Source of the DNA: an uncultured Christensenellaceae bacterium
Lineage (GTDB): Bacteria; Bacillota; Clostridia; Christensenellales; Pumilibacteraceae
Assembly (NCBI GenBank): GCA_910587595.1
Contig: CAJULQ010000007.1
Span: 57,336-121,335, forward strand
DNA: 64,000 nucleotides
Direction: 5' to 3'
In this document: one piece after another, positions 31,546 through 39,987 of the stretch
Layout: each line of letters starts with the position of its first letter
How positions within the stretch are numbered: the stretch's first letter is position 1
Made by a program: the position numbers and the translations under genes
The notes under the pieces: model-generated
Told to the model about the DNA's origin: nothing
The model's database searches: none
Seen by the model: only the letters and a program-made list of their open reading frames with translations

Positions 31546-32319
31546 ATGTTCGGACGAAAAAAGGAAAAACAGCCTAAACGGATAACCGCCCTATGCTTGG
31601 GCGGCGGCGGTGCGCGCGGGTTTGCGCACATCGGCGCGATCAAAGCCATGGAAGAGGCGGGCGTAACGTTCGACATGGTGGTGGGCACCAGCGCGGGCGC
31701 TTTGGTGGGCGCGCTGTATGCGGCGGGCATTTCCGCCGACACGATGATCCGTTATGCGTCTACGCTTTCGTTCAAAGATTTGCATAACGGCATACTCATC
31801 ACGCCCAACGATCCCATGCGCATTGCCCGTATCGTAACAGACCTTATCGGGGCGACCGAATTCGACCGACTCAAACGAAAGTTTGCCGCCGTGGCGGTGG
31901 ACATCGTGCAAGCCAAACAAGCGGTGTTAGACAGCGGCAGCGTGAGCATTGCCGTGGCCGCGTCTTGCGCCGTGCCCGTTTTGTACCGTCCCGTCAGTTT
32001 GGCGGGCAAACACTTGTGCGACGGCGGCTTGCTCAACAACATACCCGCCGACGTTTGCCGCATGCTGGGCGCGACCCGCGTGGTCACGGTAGACGTGCAC
32101 CCCACGCGGGGCGGCGGTACGTCTTCCACGGGCTTGTTCGACGTTCTCAAAGCCACCATGCAGATCGTGCTGGCCAATGCGTCGGTAAACGGTTTGCGGC
32201 ACAGCGACGTGATCATCGCGCCCGACACCGCCAAGTTTTCTTCGGTGAGCAAAACGGGTTGGGAAGAAATGATCGAAACGGGATACCGCGCGGCCAAAGC
32301 CAAGATCGCGGACATATAA
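31546..32319 (+). CDS. Patatin-like phospholipase / lipid acyl hydrolase
   Basis: 257 residues. The catalytic dyad motifs are present: oxyanion loop GGGGARGFAHIG (about 20-31), nucleophile elbow GTSAGALVGAL and the Asp of DGGLLNNIPADV. It resembles the RssA/YlbK group of cytoplasmic patatin proteins; no signal peptide is present. The physiological lipid is unknown. It starts nine bases after nadE, with no ribosome site of its own, so translation may depend on the upstream gene. Confidence 0.92.
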   Translation: MFGRKKEKQPKRITALCLGGGGARGFAHIGAIKAMEEAGVTFDMVVGTSAGALVGALYAAGISADTMIRYASTLSFKDLHNGILITPNDPMRIARIVTDLIGATEFDRLKRKFAAVAVDIVQAKQAVLDSGSVSIAVAASCAVPVLYRPVSLAGKHLCDGGLLNNIPADVCRMLGATRVVTVDVHPTRGGGTSSTGLFDVLKATMQIVLANASVNGLRHSDVIIAPDTAKFSSVSKTGWEEMIETGYRAAKAKIADI

Positions 32320-32338
32320 AAGATAAGGAGAGTGGCGC

Positions 32339-33730
32339 ATGGCGGGACAAAAGAGCCGTAACAACAAAAAGATATGGATAGCGCGCGTGGCGGCGGCGGC
32401 CATCCTCATTGCCGCATTGCTGATCAGTCTGATCTGGACGGACGCCATCAACCGCAAATTCGGCCTTGTCAAAACGGTGGAAGAAAAGTACGACGGCCTC
32501 GCCACGCAAGAAGTTATCGAGCTGGGCGGCGACCTTAACGTGCACTTTGTGGACGTGGGGCAAGGGGACGCATGCATCATAGAGTTTCCCGACGATCGCA
32601 CCATGCTGATCGACGCGGGCGACACGCACACCAAAAACAAGCAAAATCTTTTGCGCTACATAGAAGAAAACATCAACGACGCCGAGGGCAACGATATCGA
32701 GTATTTCGATTTTGCCGTGCTCACGCACCCCGACAGCGACCATTGCGGCGGCATGTACGACGTTTTGCAAAAGTACCCCGCCAAAACGTTTTACCGTCCG
32801 AGCGTGTATTCTCGGTATAAAGACGGCGAGGCGGGCGACACCTTCGTAGACCCCGCCACCGATATCTTGGATCGCACCCAAAACAACAAGAACAATATAA
32901 AAACCACGCTTGCGTACGATAACGCCATACGCGCGGCGTACGAAGGGCGGGTAGACGGCGCGGCAAGCGAAGTGATCGTGACCAACTTTTTGACGAACGG
33001 CCGAGACGCGGTGATCTCGCCCGAGGGGTTGCAAGAGAGCGACCCCGACTACTATACGTTCACCTTTTTCGTGTCCGAACTTACGTATACCGACAACAAC
33101 AACTATTCGCCCGTTATGCTGCTCGAATACCAAGGCAAGCGGTTCATGCTGTCGGGCGACGCCGAAAAAGAGGCGGAGGCCAACTTTGTGGCGTTGGCAA
33201 AAAAGGGCGAAGGTAACTACGCCGTGTTCACCGAGGATTTCACGGTGGACGTGTTCAAGCTGGGGCACCACGGCAGTCGCACTTCGTCGAGCGAGGCGTT
33301 TATAGAGACGCTCACCACCCAAGAAAACCGACCCAATATCAAAGCGATCATCTCTTGCGGCGAGGACAACAAGTACGGACACCCGCACGGTGAGGTGATA
33401 GAAAGGTTGCGCTCGCTCGGCTTTACCGACCAAAACATGGTGCGCACCGACGTGAACGGCTCCATTGCCATGAGCGTGCGCGGCACGGTGGACGCAAGCG
33501 GCGGCACGCCCGTTTACGAGCTGTATATGGGCGCCGAAACAGTGCGACGCACTGCGGCGGCGGTAGGCAACGACACTATCAAACTCACTTGGCAAGAGAT
33601 CGTGATCTTGGGTTGCATCGTGATCTTTATAGCGCTCATCGTGTATCCCGCCGTGCAACAAGCGCGCAAGTCGGCCAAAGCGGCCGCGCGCGGCGCGGGC
33701 AAAAAGAGCAACGGACGGTCGCGCAAATGA
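32339..33730 (+). CDS. ComEC-like metallo-beta-lactamase-fold hydrolase, membrane-anchored
   Basis: 463 residues. An N-terminal membrane helix (WIARVAAAAILIAALLISLI) is followed by an MBL domain with HFVDVGQGDACII, AVLTHPDSDHCGGM (metal ligands) and LGHHGSRTSSS. A second helix near the C terminus (VILGCIVIFIALIVYPAV) ends in a basic tail. The MBL part matches the domain found at the end of ComEC DNA-uptake channels but here is free-standing. An extracellular nuclease-like role is plausible. It overlaps the CPBP protease gene by four bases. Confidence 0.88.
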   Translation: MAGQKSRNNKKIWIARVAAAAILIAALLISLIWTDAINRKFGLVKTVEEKYDGLATQEVIELGGDLNVHFVDVGQGDACIIEFPDDRTMLIDAGDTHTKNKQNLLRYIEENINDAEGNDIEYFDFAVLTHPDSDHCGGMYDVLQKYPAKTFYRPSVYSRYKDGEAGDTFVDPATDILDRTQNNKNNIKTTLAYDNAIRAAYEGRVDGAASEVIVTNFLTNGRDAVISPEGLQESDPDYYTFTFFVSELTYTDNNNYSPVMLLEYQGKRFMLSGDAEKEAEANFVALAKKGEGNYAVFTEDFTVDVFKLGHHGSRTSSSEAFIETLTTQENRPNIKAIISCGEDNKYGHPHGEVIERLRSLGFTDQNMVRTDVNGSIAMSVRGTVDASGGTPVYELYMGAETVRRTAAAVGNDTIKLTWQEIVILGCIVIFIALIVYPAVQQARKSAKAAARGAGKKSNGRSRK

Positions 33731-34593
33731 CCGACGCGTCCACCGAAAAAACGCGGCTGTTCGGCCGCGATCGGTTTGCTTTGCGAAAATCGCCGCTGTT
33801 CGGCGTGGGCGTTGTGCTGTTGTTCACCGCGGGCATCGTGCTGTTGCCCGGCGAAAAATTGGGCAAGCTTTTCATGGGGGAGGGCGGCGCGAACGCGCGT
33901 AACCTCGGCAATGCGATCTTTCGCTTGGCGGGGTTTGTTTTGCTCACGCTATTGGCGCTCGACCTCGGCTTTCGCATACACGGTTTTAGCGGCCGCGCGC
34001 GCGGCTTTTTGCTGTCTTTGCCCTTTTTGGCGGTGGCGGTAAACAACGCGCCTATCATCGGTTTGGTCGACGGCAGCGTGTGGGTGCATGCCACGGCAAG
34101 CAACTACGCGTGGTTCGGCTTATATTGCGTGTCTGTGGGGTTGTTGGAAGAAACGGTGTTTCGCGGCATTATCTTGCCGCTTTTGTTGCGCGTGTTCCCG
34201 CCCACGCGAAAGGGCGCGTTTTGGGCGGTGATCTCCTCGTCCGCGCTGTTCGGCGCCTTACACTTAGTGAACTTGCTGTCGTCCGATCCGCTGTCGGTGT
34301 TGGCGCAAGTGGGGTATAGCTTTTTGATCGGCGCCATGTGTGCCGTGGTCATGCTACTGTGCCGCAATGTGTTTGCGTGCGCCTTTTTGCACGCCGTTTA
34401 CAATTTCGGCGGCACGGTGGCGGCCGAGTTCGGCAACGGACAGATTTGGGGCGCGGCAACCGTGGCGCTCACCGTGACGGTGGGCGTGGCGGCGGCGGCC
34501 TACGGCGTGTTCGCATTGCTTAAAAAAGTGCGGCTTGCCGAGGTGCGCGCAATGCACGAATCCCCCCGAGACGAACAATCTACTTGCGCATAA
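33727..34593 (+). CDS. CPBP-family intramembrane metalloprotease
   Basis: 288 residues with about eight membrane helices. The Abi/CPBP motifs are intact: the EExxxR element in GLLEETVFRGIILPLLLR and the downstream His helix SSALFGALHLVN, with a further FLHAVYNFGG. Relatives process prenylated or membrane substrates and include bacteriocin self-immunity proteins. The start is the ATGA overlap with the ComEC-like gene; the open frame upstream to 33589 is inside that gene. Its 3' end overlaps the convergent DtxR-type gene by 14 bases. Confidence 0.9.
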   Translation: MTDASTEKTRLFGRDRFALRKSPLFGVGVVLLFTAGIVLLPGEKLGKLFMGEGGANARNLGNAIFRLAGFVLLTLLALDLGFRIHGFSGRARGFLLSLPFLAVAVNNAPIIGLVDGSVWVHATASNYAWFGLYCVSVGLLEETVFRGIILPLLLRVFPPTRKGAFWAVISSSALFGALHLVNLLSSDPLSVLAQVGYSFLIGAMCAVVMLLCRNVFACAFLHAVYNFGGTVAAEFGNGQIWGAATVALTVTVGVAAAAYGVFALLKKVRLAEVRAMHESPRDEQSTCA

Positions 34594-34957
34594 AGCGCCG
34601 AATGCACGCAATGGTTTCGTCGCAGAGGTCGTGCTCTATTTTACAGCAGTCTATTTCGGCCGCTTGGGGCGAAACGCCGAGCGCGCACAGAAAATCGCGC
34701 AACAATTTGTGCTTGTCGTACACGCGTTGGGCGGCGGTTTGCCCCTCGTCGGTCAAGCGAATGTCGCCGTAGGGCTGTTTTTGCAAATACCCCTTGGCGG
34801 CCAGTTCGTTGAGCGCGTTGGTAACGGCCGGCTTGGAAACGCCCAGCTTTTCGGCAATGCTGGTCACTTTGATCCGTTCGCCTTGCAAGGTCAGGCACAA
34901 GGCGGCTTCCAAATAGTCTTCCGCCGAAACGGAAAGATTGTTGCTTTCGTTTTTCAT
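34580..34957 (-). CDS. DtxR/MntR-family metal-dependent repressor
   Basis: 125 residues: a winged HTH (about 1-70; DYLEAALCLTLQGERIKVTS, LGVSKPAVTNALNEL) and the dimerisation/metal domain with ligands in CCKIEHDL (the CxxEH-type arrangement). There is no C-terminal SH3 domain, as in short MntR-like members. It is divergent from the feo operon, whose promoter region has TTAGGTTAAC-type sequences, so it probably represses feo in response to Fe2+ or Mn2+. A TATACT element lies upstream on the minus strand near 34970. Confidence 0.9.
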   Translation of the reverse strand: MKNESNNLSVSAEDYLEAALCLTLQGERIKVTSIAEKLGVSKPAVTNALNELAAKGYLQKQPYGDIRLTDEGQTAAQRVYDKHKLLRDFLCALGVSPQAAEIDCCKIEHDLCDETIACIRRFMRK

Positions 34958-35024
34958 ATCCGTATATCAGTATACCAAACATTCGCAAAAAAAGCTACCG
35001 AATTCTTTTGCGAATTTTTTTAAT

Positions 35025-35095
35025 TTAGGTTAACTTTTTTGTTGACAAACGCGTGATTGCGCGCTATAATATTAACCGTAATTAACAATGTTAAC
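35025..35095 (+). promoter_or_regulatory. feo promoter with DtxR-type operator candidates
   Basis: TTGACA (35042-35047), 17-base spacer, TATAAT (35065-35070). TTAGGTTAAC at 35025-35034 resembles half of a DtxR/IdeR box just upstream of -35. Three TTAAC repeats (35072-35095) follow the -10. The divergent DtxR-type gene makes metal-dependent repression likely. Confidence 0.65.
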
Positions 35096-35110
35096 GGAGG
35101 TTATAAACGT

Positions 35111-35323
35111 ATGCCGATAACGGTGGCGCCGTACGGGCGCGAATTAACGGTGCGAAAGGTGCGCGCCGACGAGAAAACGGGCAAGCGGTTGCGCGAGCTG
35201 GGTCTATGCGAGGGCGGGGCGATCACGCTGATAGCAAGTTCGGGCGGCAGTGTGATCGTGGCGGTAAAAGAGGGGCGGCTGTGCCTCGACAAAAAGCTGG
35301 CCGCCGCGGTCATCGTGGCGTAA
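35111..35323 (+). CDS. feoA: FeoA-family protein (first copy)
   Basis: 70 residues forming the small SH3-like FeoA barrel (LTVRKVRADEKTGKRLRELGLCEGGAITLI). FeoA assists the FeoB ferrous iron channel in the cytoplasm. The start uses the ATG after ACGGAGG; an upstream in-frame ATG at 35057 lies between the -35 and -10 elements and cannot be used. This copy is less canonical than the second FeoA that follows after 22 bases. Confidence 0.85.
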   Translation: MPITVAPYGRELTVRKVRADEKTGKRLRELGLCEGGAITLIASSGGSVIVAVKEGRLCLDKKLAAAVIVA

Positions 35324-35345
35324 AAGGAGGTAAGGGTAATAAAGT

Positions 35346-35573
35346 ATGGCAAAACTACTCAGCGAATGTAAGGCGGGCGAGCACGGCAAGGTGCTTTCGG
35401 TGCAAGGAGAAGGAAAGATGCGCCGCCGCTTGTTCGATATGGGCGTAACGGTGGGCGCGCCCGTGCAAATGCGCAAAAAGGCGCCGTTGGGCGATCCGAT
35501 ACAAGTAACGGTGCGCGGCTACGAACTGACGTTGCGCAAAACGGAAGCGGCGTGCGTGGAGGTGGAAATATGA
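35346..35573 (+). CDS. feoA: FeoA-family protein (second copy)
   Basis: 75 residues with the typical FeoA pattern LLSECKAGEHGKVLSVQGEG, MRRRLFDMGVTVGAPVQMRKKAPLG and GYELTLRKTEA. AAAGGAGG precedes it at about 35323. Its stop overlaps the feoB start by four bases (ATGA). Two tandem FeoA proteins before FeoB are common in Clostridia; whether they form a heteromer is unknown. Confidence 0.92.
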   Translation: MAKLLSECKAGEHGKVLSVQGEGKMRRRLFDMGVTVGAPVQMRKKAPLGDPIQVTVRGYELTLRKTEAACVEVEI

Positions 35574-37852
35574 AAACGTTTGCACTGTGCGGCAATCCCA
35601 ATTGCGGCAAGACTACGCTTTTCAACGCGCTGACGGGCGCGTCGGCGCATGTGGGCAACTGGCCGGGCGTTACGGTGGAAAAGCGAGAGGGCGTGTATAA
35701 AAAGGGGAGCGAGCCTATCGCGGTGGTGGATCTGCCCGGCATTTATTCGCTTTCGCCCTATACGCCCGAAGAGGAGATCGCCCGTCGCTATCTTTTGGAA
35801 GGCGCGCCGTTCGGGGTCATCAATATCGTAGACGCCGACAACCTCGAACGCAATTTGTATGTTACCACCCAACTGTTGGAAACAGACTTACCTATGATCG
35901 TGGCGCTCAACCGCATGGACGAAGTGGAAAAGGCGGGCGACAAAATAGACGTGCGCGCGCTCGAAGAACGCTTGGGCGTGCCCGTGGTGGCCATTTCGGC
36001 GCGTAACGGCAGCGGCGTGCCCGAGCTCATGGCGCGGGCGGCGGCATTGCCCGCGGCGCGCAAAGGGCGTAGCGTGCTCGAAGAACGTTGGGGGCAAACG
36101 CTTGCGCCCGTTGCGGACGCGTACGCTCGCCAAAACGTGCCCTCGCCGCTCTTTCATGCGGTAAAACTTTTAGAGCGCGACGAGATCGCGCCGGCAAACG
36201 ACGAGGCGGCGGCGATCGTTGCGCAAACGGCGGACAACGCCGATCTCGAGGCGGCGATCGCCGACGCGCGCTATACATATATCGCCGAGCGGTTGGCTGC
36301 CGTCAAAACAAAGGCGCGGCGGGAAAAGCTGACAAGATCGGATAAGATAGACAAGGTGCTCACCCACCGCGTGTGGGCGCTCCCTTTGTTTGCGGTCATC
36401 TTGTTTGCTATTTTTCACGTCACGTTCTCGGAAGATTTTTTATACATCGGCGCGTGGGCGAGCCTGGGCGGCGGGTTGCCCTCGCTCGATGAACTCGGTC
36501 TCTCGGCGCGCATGGAAACGTTTGTGGGCATATTTTACGACGGCGCGGTGTTTTCGCCGGGGGTCATTTTGTTCAACGCGTTCGACGCGCTGTTCGGCCT
36601 TATCACCGACGCGGTGGGCGGCGCGATCTCGGTGGGGTGGCTGTCGAGCCTCACGGCCGACGGCGTGTTGGGCGGACTGTTTGCCGTGCTCGGCTTTTTG
36701 CCGCAGATACTACTGCTGTTTATGTGGTTTTCGTTGCTCGAAGACAGCGGCTATATGGCGCGTATCGCCTTTGTGCTCGATAAGATCTTTCGCCGTTTCG
36801 GGCTTTCGGGTCGCGCGTTTTTGCCCATGATCATGGGGTTCGGGTGCGCGGTGCCCGCCATGATCAACACCCGCACGTTGGCCGACGACAAAGAGCGAAC
36901 GGCCACGGTGCGCGTGATCCCCTTTTTCTCGTGCGGCGCCAAACTGCCCATACTCACCGCCGTGGCGGGCGGGGTGGTGCAACACTTCGGGGTGGGCAAC
37001 GCCGAGGCGATCACCTTTTGTATGTATTTGCTGGGCATGGCGGCCGCCGTCGTAAGCGTTTTACTGATGCGCAACACCACGCTCAAAGGAGAAACGCCGC
37101 CCTTTATCATGGAGTTGCCCGCCTATCATTGGCCGCGTTTTCGCAACCTTATGTTGCACTTGTGGGATAAAGCCAAACACTTTGTGAAAAAGGCGTTCAC
37201 CGTGATCTTCGTGTCCACCGTGCTCATCTGGCTGTTCACGCATTTGGATTGGTCGTGGCGGTACGTGGGCGAGAACGGCATGGACCGTTCCATACTCGCT
37301 TCGTTGGGGCAGTTGGTGCAACCGCTGTTTACGCCGCTCGGGTTCGGTTCGCAGTTGGGCGCCTACGGTTGGGTGTTTGCGGTGGCGGCCGTTGTGGGGC
37401 TGATCGCCAAAGAAAACGTGATCGCCACGTTCGGCACGCTGGGCGCGTGTTTGCTCGCATTGGGCGCCGACGTGGGCGGCGTGTCGGCCGACGTACTGCT
37501 GACCGACCAAGAGGGCGTGGCCGCTACCGTGGCCATGATCTCCGCCACGGGCATCACCGTGCCCGCGCTTATCGCCTTTATCGCTTTTAACATGACCACC
37601 GTGCCGTGCTTTGCTGCCGTGGCCGCCGCTAAGGGCGAACTGAAAAAAGGCACGTTTCGCTACACACTGCTGTTTTGGTCGGCGTCGGGCTACGTCGTCG
37701 CGGCCATGGTCTATACCGTGGGTTCGTGGTGGTGGACGGCGTTTATATGGGCGGCCGTGGCGGCTGCGGTGATTCTATGTATCGTTTTGCGCGCAAAAAG
37801 CAAACGCAAACTGCTTGCGGGGCATACCACGGGCGGGGAGGCGAACGCATGA
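35570..37852 (+). CDS. feoB: Ferrous iron transporter FeoB
   Basis: 760 residues. The N-terminal G domain has G1 GNPNCGKTTLFNALTG (about 7-22), G3 DLPGIYSLSPYTPEE and G4 NRMD. A helical spacer follows (about 165-250), then a membrane domain with two Gate repeats (FGCAVPAMINTRT; the second around AKENVIATFG) and about ten helices. FeoB imports Fe2+ in a G-nucleotide-dependent way. The gene is coupled to feoA (ATGA) and to the small Cys-rich gene downstream (four-base overlap). The alternative start at 35552 lacks support. Confidence 0.97.
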   Translation: MKTFALCGNPNCGKTTLFNALTGASAHVGNWPGVTVEKREGVYKKGSEPIAVVDLPGIYSLSPYTPEEEIARRYLLEGAPFGVINIVDADNLERNLYVTTQLLETDLPMIVALNRMDEVEKAGDKIDVRALEERLGVPVVAISARNGSGVPELMARAAALPAARKGRSVLEERWGQTLAPVADAYARQNVPSPLFHAVKLLERDEIAPANDEAAAIVAQTADNADLEAAIADARYTYIAERLAAVKTKARREKLTRSDKIDKVLTHRVWALPLFAVILFAIFHVTFSEDFLYIGAWASLGGGLPSLDELGLSARMETFVGIFYDGAVFSPGVILFNAFDALFGLITDAVGGAISVGWLSSLTADGVLGGLFAVLGFLPQILLLFMWFSLLEDSGYMARIAFVLDKIFRRFGLSGRAFLPMIMGFGCAVPAMINTRTLADDKERTATVRVIPFFSCGAKLPILTAVAGGVVQHFGVGNAEAITFCMYLLGMAAAVVSVLLMRNTTLKGETPPFIMELPAYHWPRFRNLMLHLWDKAKHFVKKAFTVIFVSTVLIWLFTHLDWSWRYVGENGMDRSILASLGQLVQPLFTPLGFGSQLGAYGWVFAVAAVVGLIAKENVIATFGTLGACLLALGADVGGVSADVLLTDQEGVAATVAMISATGITVPALIAFIAFNMTTVPCFAAVAAAKGELKKGTFRYTLLFWSASGYVVAAMVYTVGSWWWTAFIWAAVAAAVILCIVLRAKSKRKLLAGHTTGGEANA

Positions 37853-38007
37853 GCGCGGCGCATATCGTTGTGATCGCGGTGTTATCCGCGGCGTTCGTTG
37901 CCGCCGTGATAGGCATAGTTGTGTCTAAGGTGCGCGGCAAAGGGTGTTGCGGCGGGTGTGGATCGGACGGGTGCGCGGGGTGTCCGCACGCGCGCCGCAA
38001 AAAATAG
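37849..38007 (+). CDS. FeoB-associated Cys-rich membrane protein
   Basis: 52 residues: one membrane helix (IVVIAVLSAAFVAAVIGIVV) then a Cys-rich tail with GCCGGCGSDGCAGCP. This is the arrangement of the small FeoB-associated proteins (PF12669-like) encoded after feoB in many Firmicutes; the cysteines may bind iron. The start overlaps the feoB stop by four bases. It ends four bases before the stop of the convergent lipoprotein gene. Confidence 0.9.
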   Translation: MSAAHIVVIAVLSAAFVAAVIGIVVSKVRGKGCCGGCGSDGCAGCPHARRKK

Positions 38008-38011
38008 CACA

Positions 38012-39166
38012 CTATTCTCTTTTGCCTTGCCAAATAAGGGTGCTTGCTTGGTCGGCCGCCTCTTTGAGCGCGTCGGCCGCCGGTACGCCCTTACCCGCTT
38101 TTTCAATGGCGGCGGGCAAATAGGTGGTTTCCAGCGTGTGAAAACCGCAAAGATCGGGGGCGGGCTTGGCTTGCGCAATGCGCACCACCGCCTCTTTGTC
38201 TTGGGGCAACATGGGTTGCAGATTTTTGGAGGCCGTGTAGTTTTTATACAGCGCGGCAATGGTTTCGCCGTGCGTTTGCAAAAATTCGAGCAAGCGGAAC
38301 GCTTGTTTTTGGTTGGGCGTGTCGGCCGACAGCGCCACCGCCACCGTTTCCAAACGGTCGTAGCCGAATAACGGGCTGAGCTCTATTTCGGCGTCGGGGT
38401 ATTGCGCCGCCGCCTTGCGCCGCTCGGACGAGGTCATCACCGAAAACGCCGCTTTGCCCGCGCCGATAGCGTCGGGTTCGTCGGCCGCGTTTTGCAACAA
38501 CGCCACGCAATCTTCGAGCGCCGCTTGCCCCTCTTGCGAGGAAAAGGTCAGCGCAGTGCGGCGGGCATTGAGCATGGCGCCGTTATGGGTTTTCAGCAAC
38601 GCCTCGTAAAGGATAGACTGCTTTACGGGCGTCAGTTTGGCAAACGACGACACGCCGTTATCTTTGAGCGTGGCGATCTCGGCTTGCAGTTGCGCCACCG
38701 TGTCGGGCGGGGTGGCCACCAACGCGCGGTTTGTAGCCAACATATATGCGTCGGTAAACAAGGGCACCGCCCACGTCTTGCCTTGGTATAAGCATGCCCG
38801 TTTGGCCGCGTCGGCCAACTTTTCCGTTTGCACGTTGCTGAGCGGCAAGCGGTTGGACAGGTCGAGCAACTGCTTTTTTTCGGCCATGTCGGGCAGTGCG
38901 TCGGCATGCAACATAAACGCATCGGGCGCCTCGCCCCGTTCCATGGCCGCGGATAGGCGCATGTCTATTTCGGTTTCGCTTACAAACGAAACGTGCGCGT
39001 CGGCGTCGAACAATCGCACGATACGGCGCAATTCCTCTTCGGCCGCCACGTCGGCGGGACGTATGCACCACAGTTGTGCGGCGGGCGATTCTTTTTTATG
39101 GCAAGCCGCGGCGGGAAAGGCAAACAGCAAGCCAAGCATAATGCACACAAGTTTTTTCATACTCAT
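38012..39166 (-). CDS. Extracellular solute-binding lipoprotein
   Basis: 384 residues. A lipoprotein signal peptide (KKLVCIMLGLLFAFPAAAC) is followed by a type 2 periplasmic-binding fold resembling sugar-binding proteins (MLATNRALVATPPDTV; NARKAMEF-like C-terminal helices are replaced by TYLPAAIEKAGKG). It stands alone, without permease genes, and is read toward the feo operon. Two starts three codons apart (39166 and 39160) are possible and neither has a good ribosome site. Ligand unknown; assignment to the extracellular solute-binding protein family 1 is by overall pattern. Confidence 0.78.
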   Translation of the reverse strand: MSMKKLVCIMLGLLFAFPAAACHKKESPAAQLWCIRPADVAAEEELRRIVRLFDADAHVSFVSETEIDMRLSAAMERGEAPDAFMLHADALPDMAEKKQLLDLSNRLPLSNVQTEKLADAAKRACLYQGKTWAVPLFTDAYMLATNRALVATPPDTVAQLQAEIATLKDNGVSSFAKLTPVKQSILYEALLKTHNGAMLNARRTALTFSSQEGQAALEDCVALLQNAADEPDAIGAGKAAFSVMTSSERRKAAAQYPDAEIELSPLFGYDRLETVAVALSADTPNQKQAFRLLEFLQTHGETIAALYKNYTASKNLQPMLPQDKEAVVRIAQAKPAPDLCGFHTLETTYLPAAIEKAGKGVPAADALKEAADQASTLIWQGKRE

Positions 39167-39213
39167 AACTTGCGCAAAATACTGTAAAATATGCAAAAAG
39201 GCGGGCAAAACGC

Positions 39214-39242
39214 TTGACGGGGGGGGGTAGCTGTTATATACT
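39214..39242 (+). promoter_or_regulatory. Promoter with a nine-base poly-G tract in its spacer
   Basis: TTGACG (39214-39219), 17-base spacer, TATACT (39237-39242). A run of nine G at 39219-39227 starts at the last base of -35 and fills half the spacer, so any change in tract length would move the spacing away from 17. It drives the small lipoprotein gene at 39275. Confidence 0.75.
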
Positions 39243-39274
39243 GTTCTTAATAAAAAAAGGAGGATTTTATATCC

Positions 39275-39649
39275 ATGAAGAAGTTTGCAAAGTGGTTGGG
39301 CGTGTTTGCGGTGGTGGTATGCCTCGGTGCGGCCATGTTGGCTTGCGGCGGCGAGCTCGAGGGCAAGTATTCCCATTCGGAAACCAAAGACGGTGTGACC
39401 GCGAAGGCTACCATCGAATTGAAAAAAGACAACAAGTGCACCGTTTCCATGTCGTATAAGAATGTGCCCGCCGAAATGGCCGAATATATGAAAGATACGT
39501 CTATAGACGGAACGTATGCGATCGACGGCGACAAGATCACCATCACGATCAGCGAAGGCGACAATGAGACTACCATGACCGGTACGATCAAAAAAGGCAA
39601 AAGCATCACGATGGGCGAGGGCGACAAAGCCGTCACGTACAAGAAATAA
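39275..39649 (+). CDS. Small lipoprotein, beta-rich
   Basis: 124 residues. The lipoprotein signal ends at MLACGGELEG. The mature part alternates beta strands (GKYSHSETKDGVTAKATIEL; GTYAIDGDKITITISEGD), giving a small lipocalin-like or Ig-like barrel. I do not recognise a named family. AAAAGGAGGA precedes the start. It is a single-gene unit between the poly-G promoter and a strong terminator. Confidence 0.78.
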   Translation: MKKFAKWLGVFAVVVCLGAAMLACGGELEGKYSHSETKDGVTAKATIELKKDNKCTVSMSYKNVPAEMAEYMKDTSIDGTYAIDGDKITITISEGDNETTMTGTIKKGKSITMGEGDKAVTYKK

Positions 39650-39669
39650 TCGATCATAACATAAAAAAG

Positions 39670-39694
39670 CGACGGCGACAGCCGTCGTTTTTTT
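39670..39694 (+). terminator. Terminator of the small lipoprotein gene
   Basis: Seven-pair stem CGACGGC / GCCGTCG with a GACA loop, followed by seven T. Confidence 0.9.
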
Positions 39695-39712
39695 ATACTA
39701 TTTTCTTTGAAA

Positions 39713-39739
39713 ATACATTTATTTATCTAATAGATGTAC
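39713..39739. promoter_or_regulatory. Distal operator candidate of the sugar-importer operon
   Basis: 27-base element whose reverse strand matches the proximal palindrome at 39874-39900 with two differences (right arm AATAGATGTAC intact). Centre-to-centre distance to the proximal copy is about 161 bases. Twin sites around a promoter are typical of looping repressors. Confidence 0.6.
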
Positions 39740-39775
39740 CGGTTTTTCGCCATTATTCCACGCATGTGGAAAAAC

Positions 39776-39805
39776 AACCACAAAAACATGCATGTTTTTG
39801 TGGTT
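39776..39805. repeat. 30-base perfect palindrome upstream of the sugar-importer promoter
   Basis: Arms AACCACAAAAACATG and CATGTTTTTGTGGTT meet without a loop at 39790/39791. It lies between the two 27-base operators. It is AT-rich and loopless, so more likely a protein-binding site than a terminator; some terminator function cannot be excluded because T bases follow. Confidence 0.6.
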
Positions 39806-39832
39806 TTTCAGCAAAAATTTTTGTAAACCCTC

Positions 39833-39900
39833 TTGACATTATGTGGGTTCAATGGTATAATCGTAGTATAAAAGTACATCTATTAGATAAATAGATGTAC
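39833..39900 (+). promoter_or_regulatory. Sugar-importer operon promoter with proximal operator
   Basis: TTGACA (39833-39838), 17-base spacer, TATAAT (39856-39861). A perfect 27-base palindrome, arms GTACATCTATT / AATAGATGTAC around AGATA, lies at 39874-39900, at or just past the transcription start, where a bound repressor would block initiation. Confidence 0.8.
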
Positions 39901-39987
39901 GAAACTTGCCGATAGTACACGTGTACGCACAAAAAGCGAGAAAGGGCAAGGGAACGAAACGACCCGATAGGGGAAAGGATGGAAACC

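Noticed and set aside
32213..33661. 482-codon minus-strand frame
   Set aside because: It is the shadow of the ComEC-like hydrolase gene, whose motifs and ribosome site are clear.
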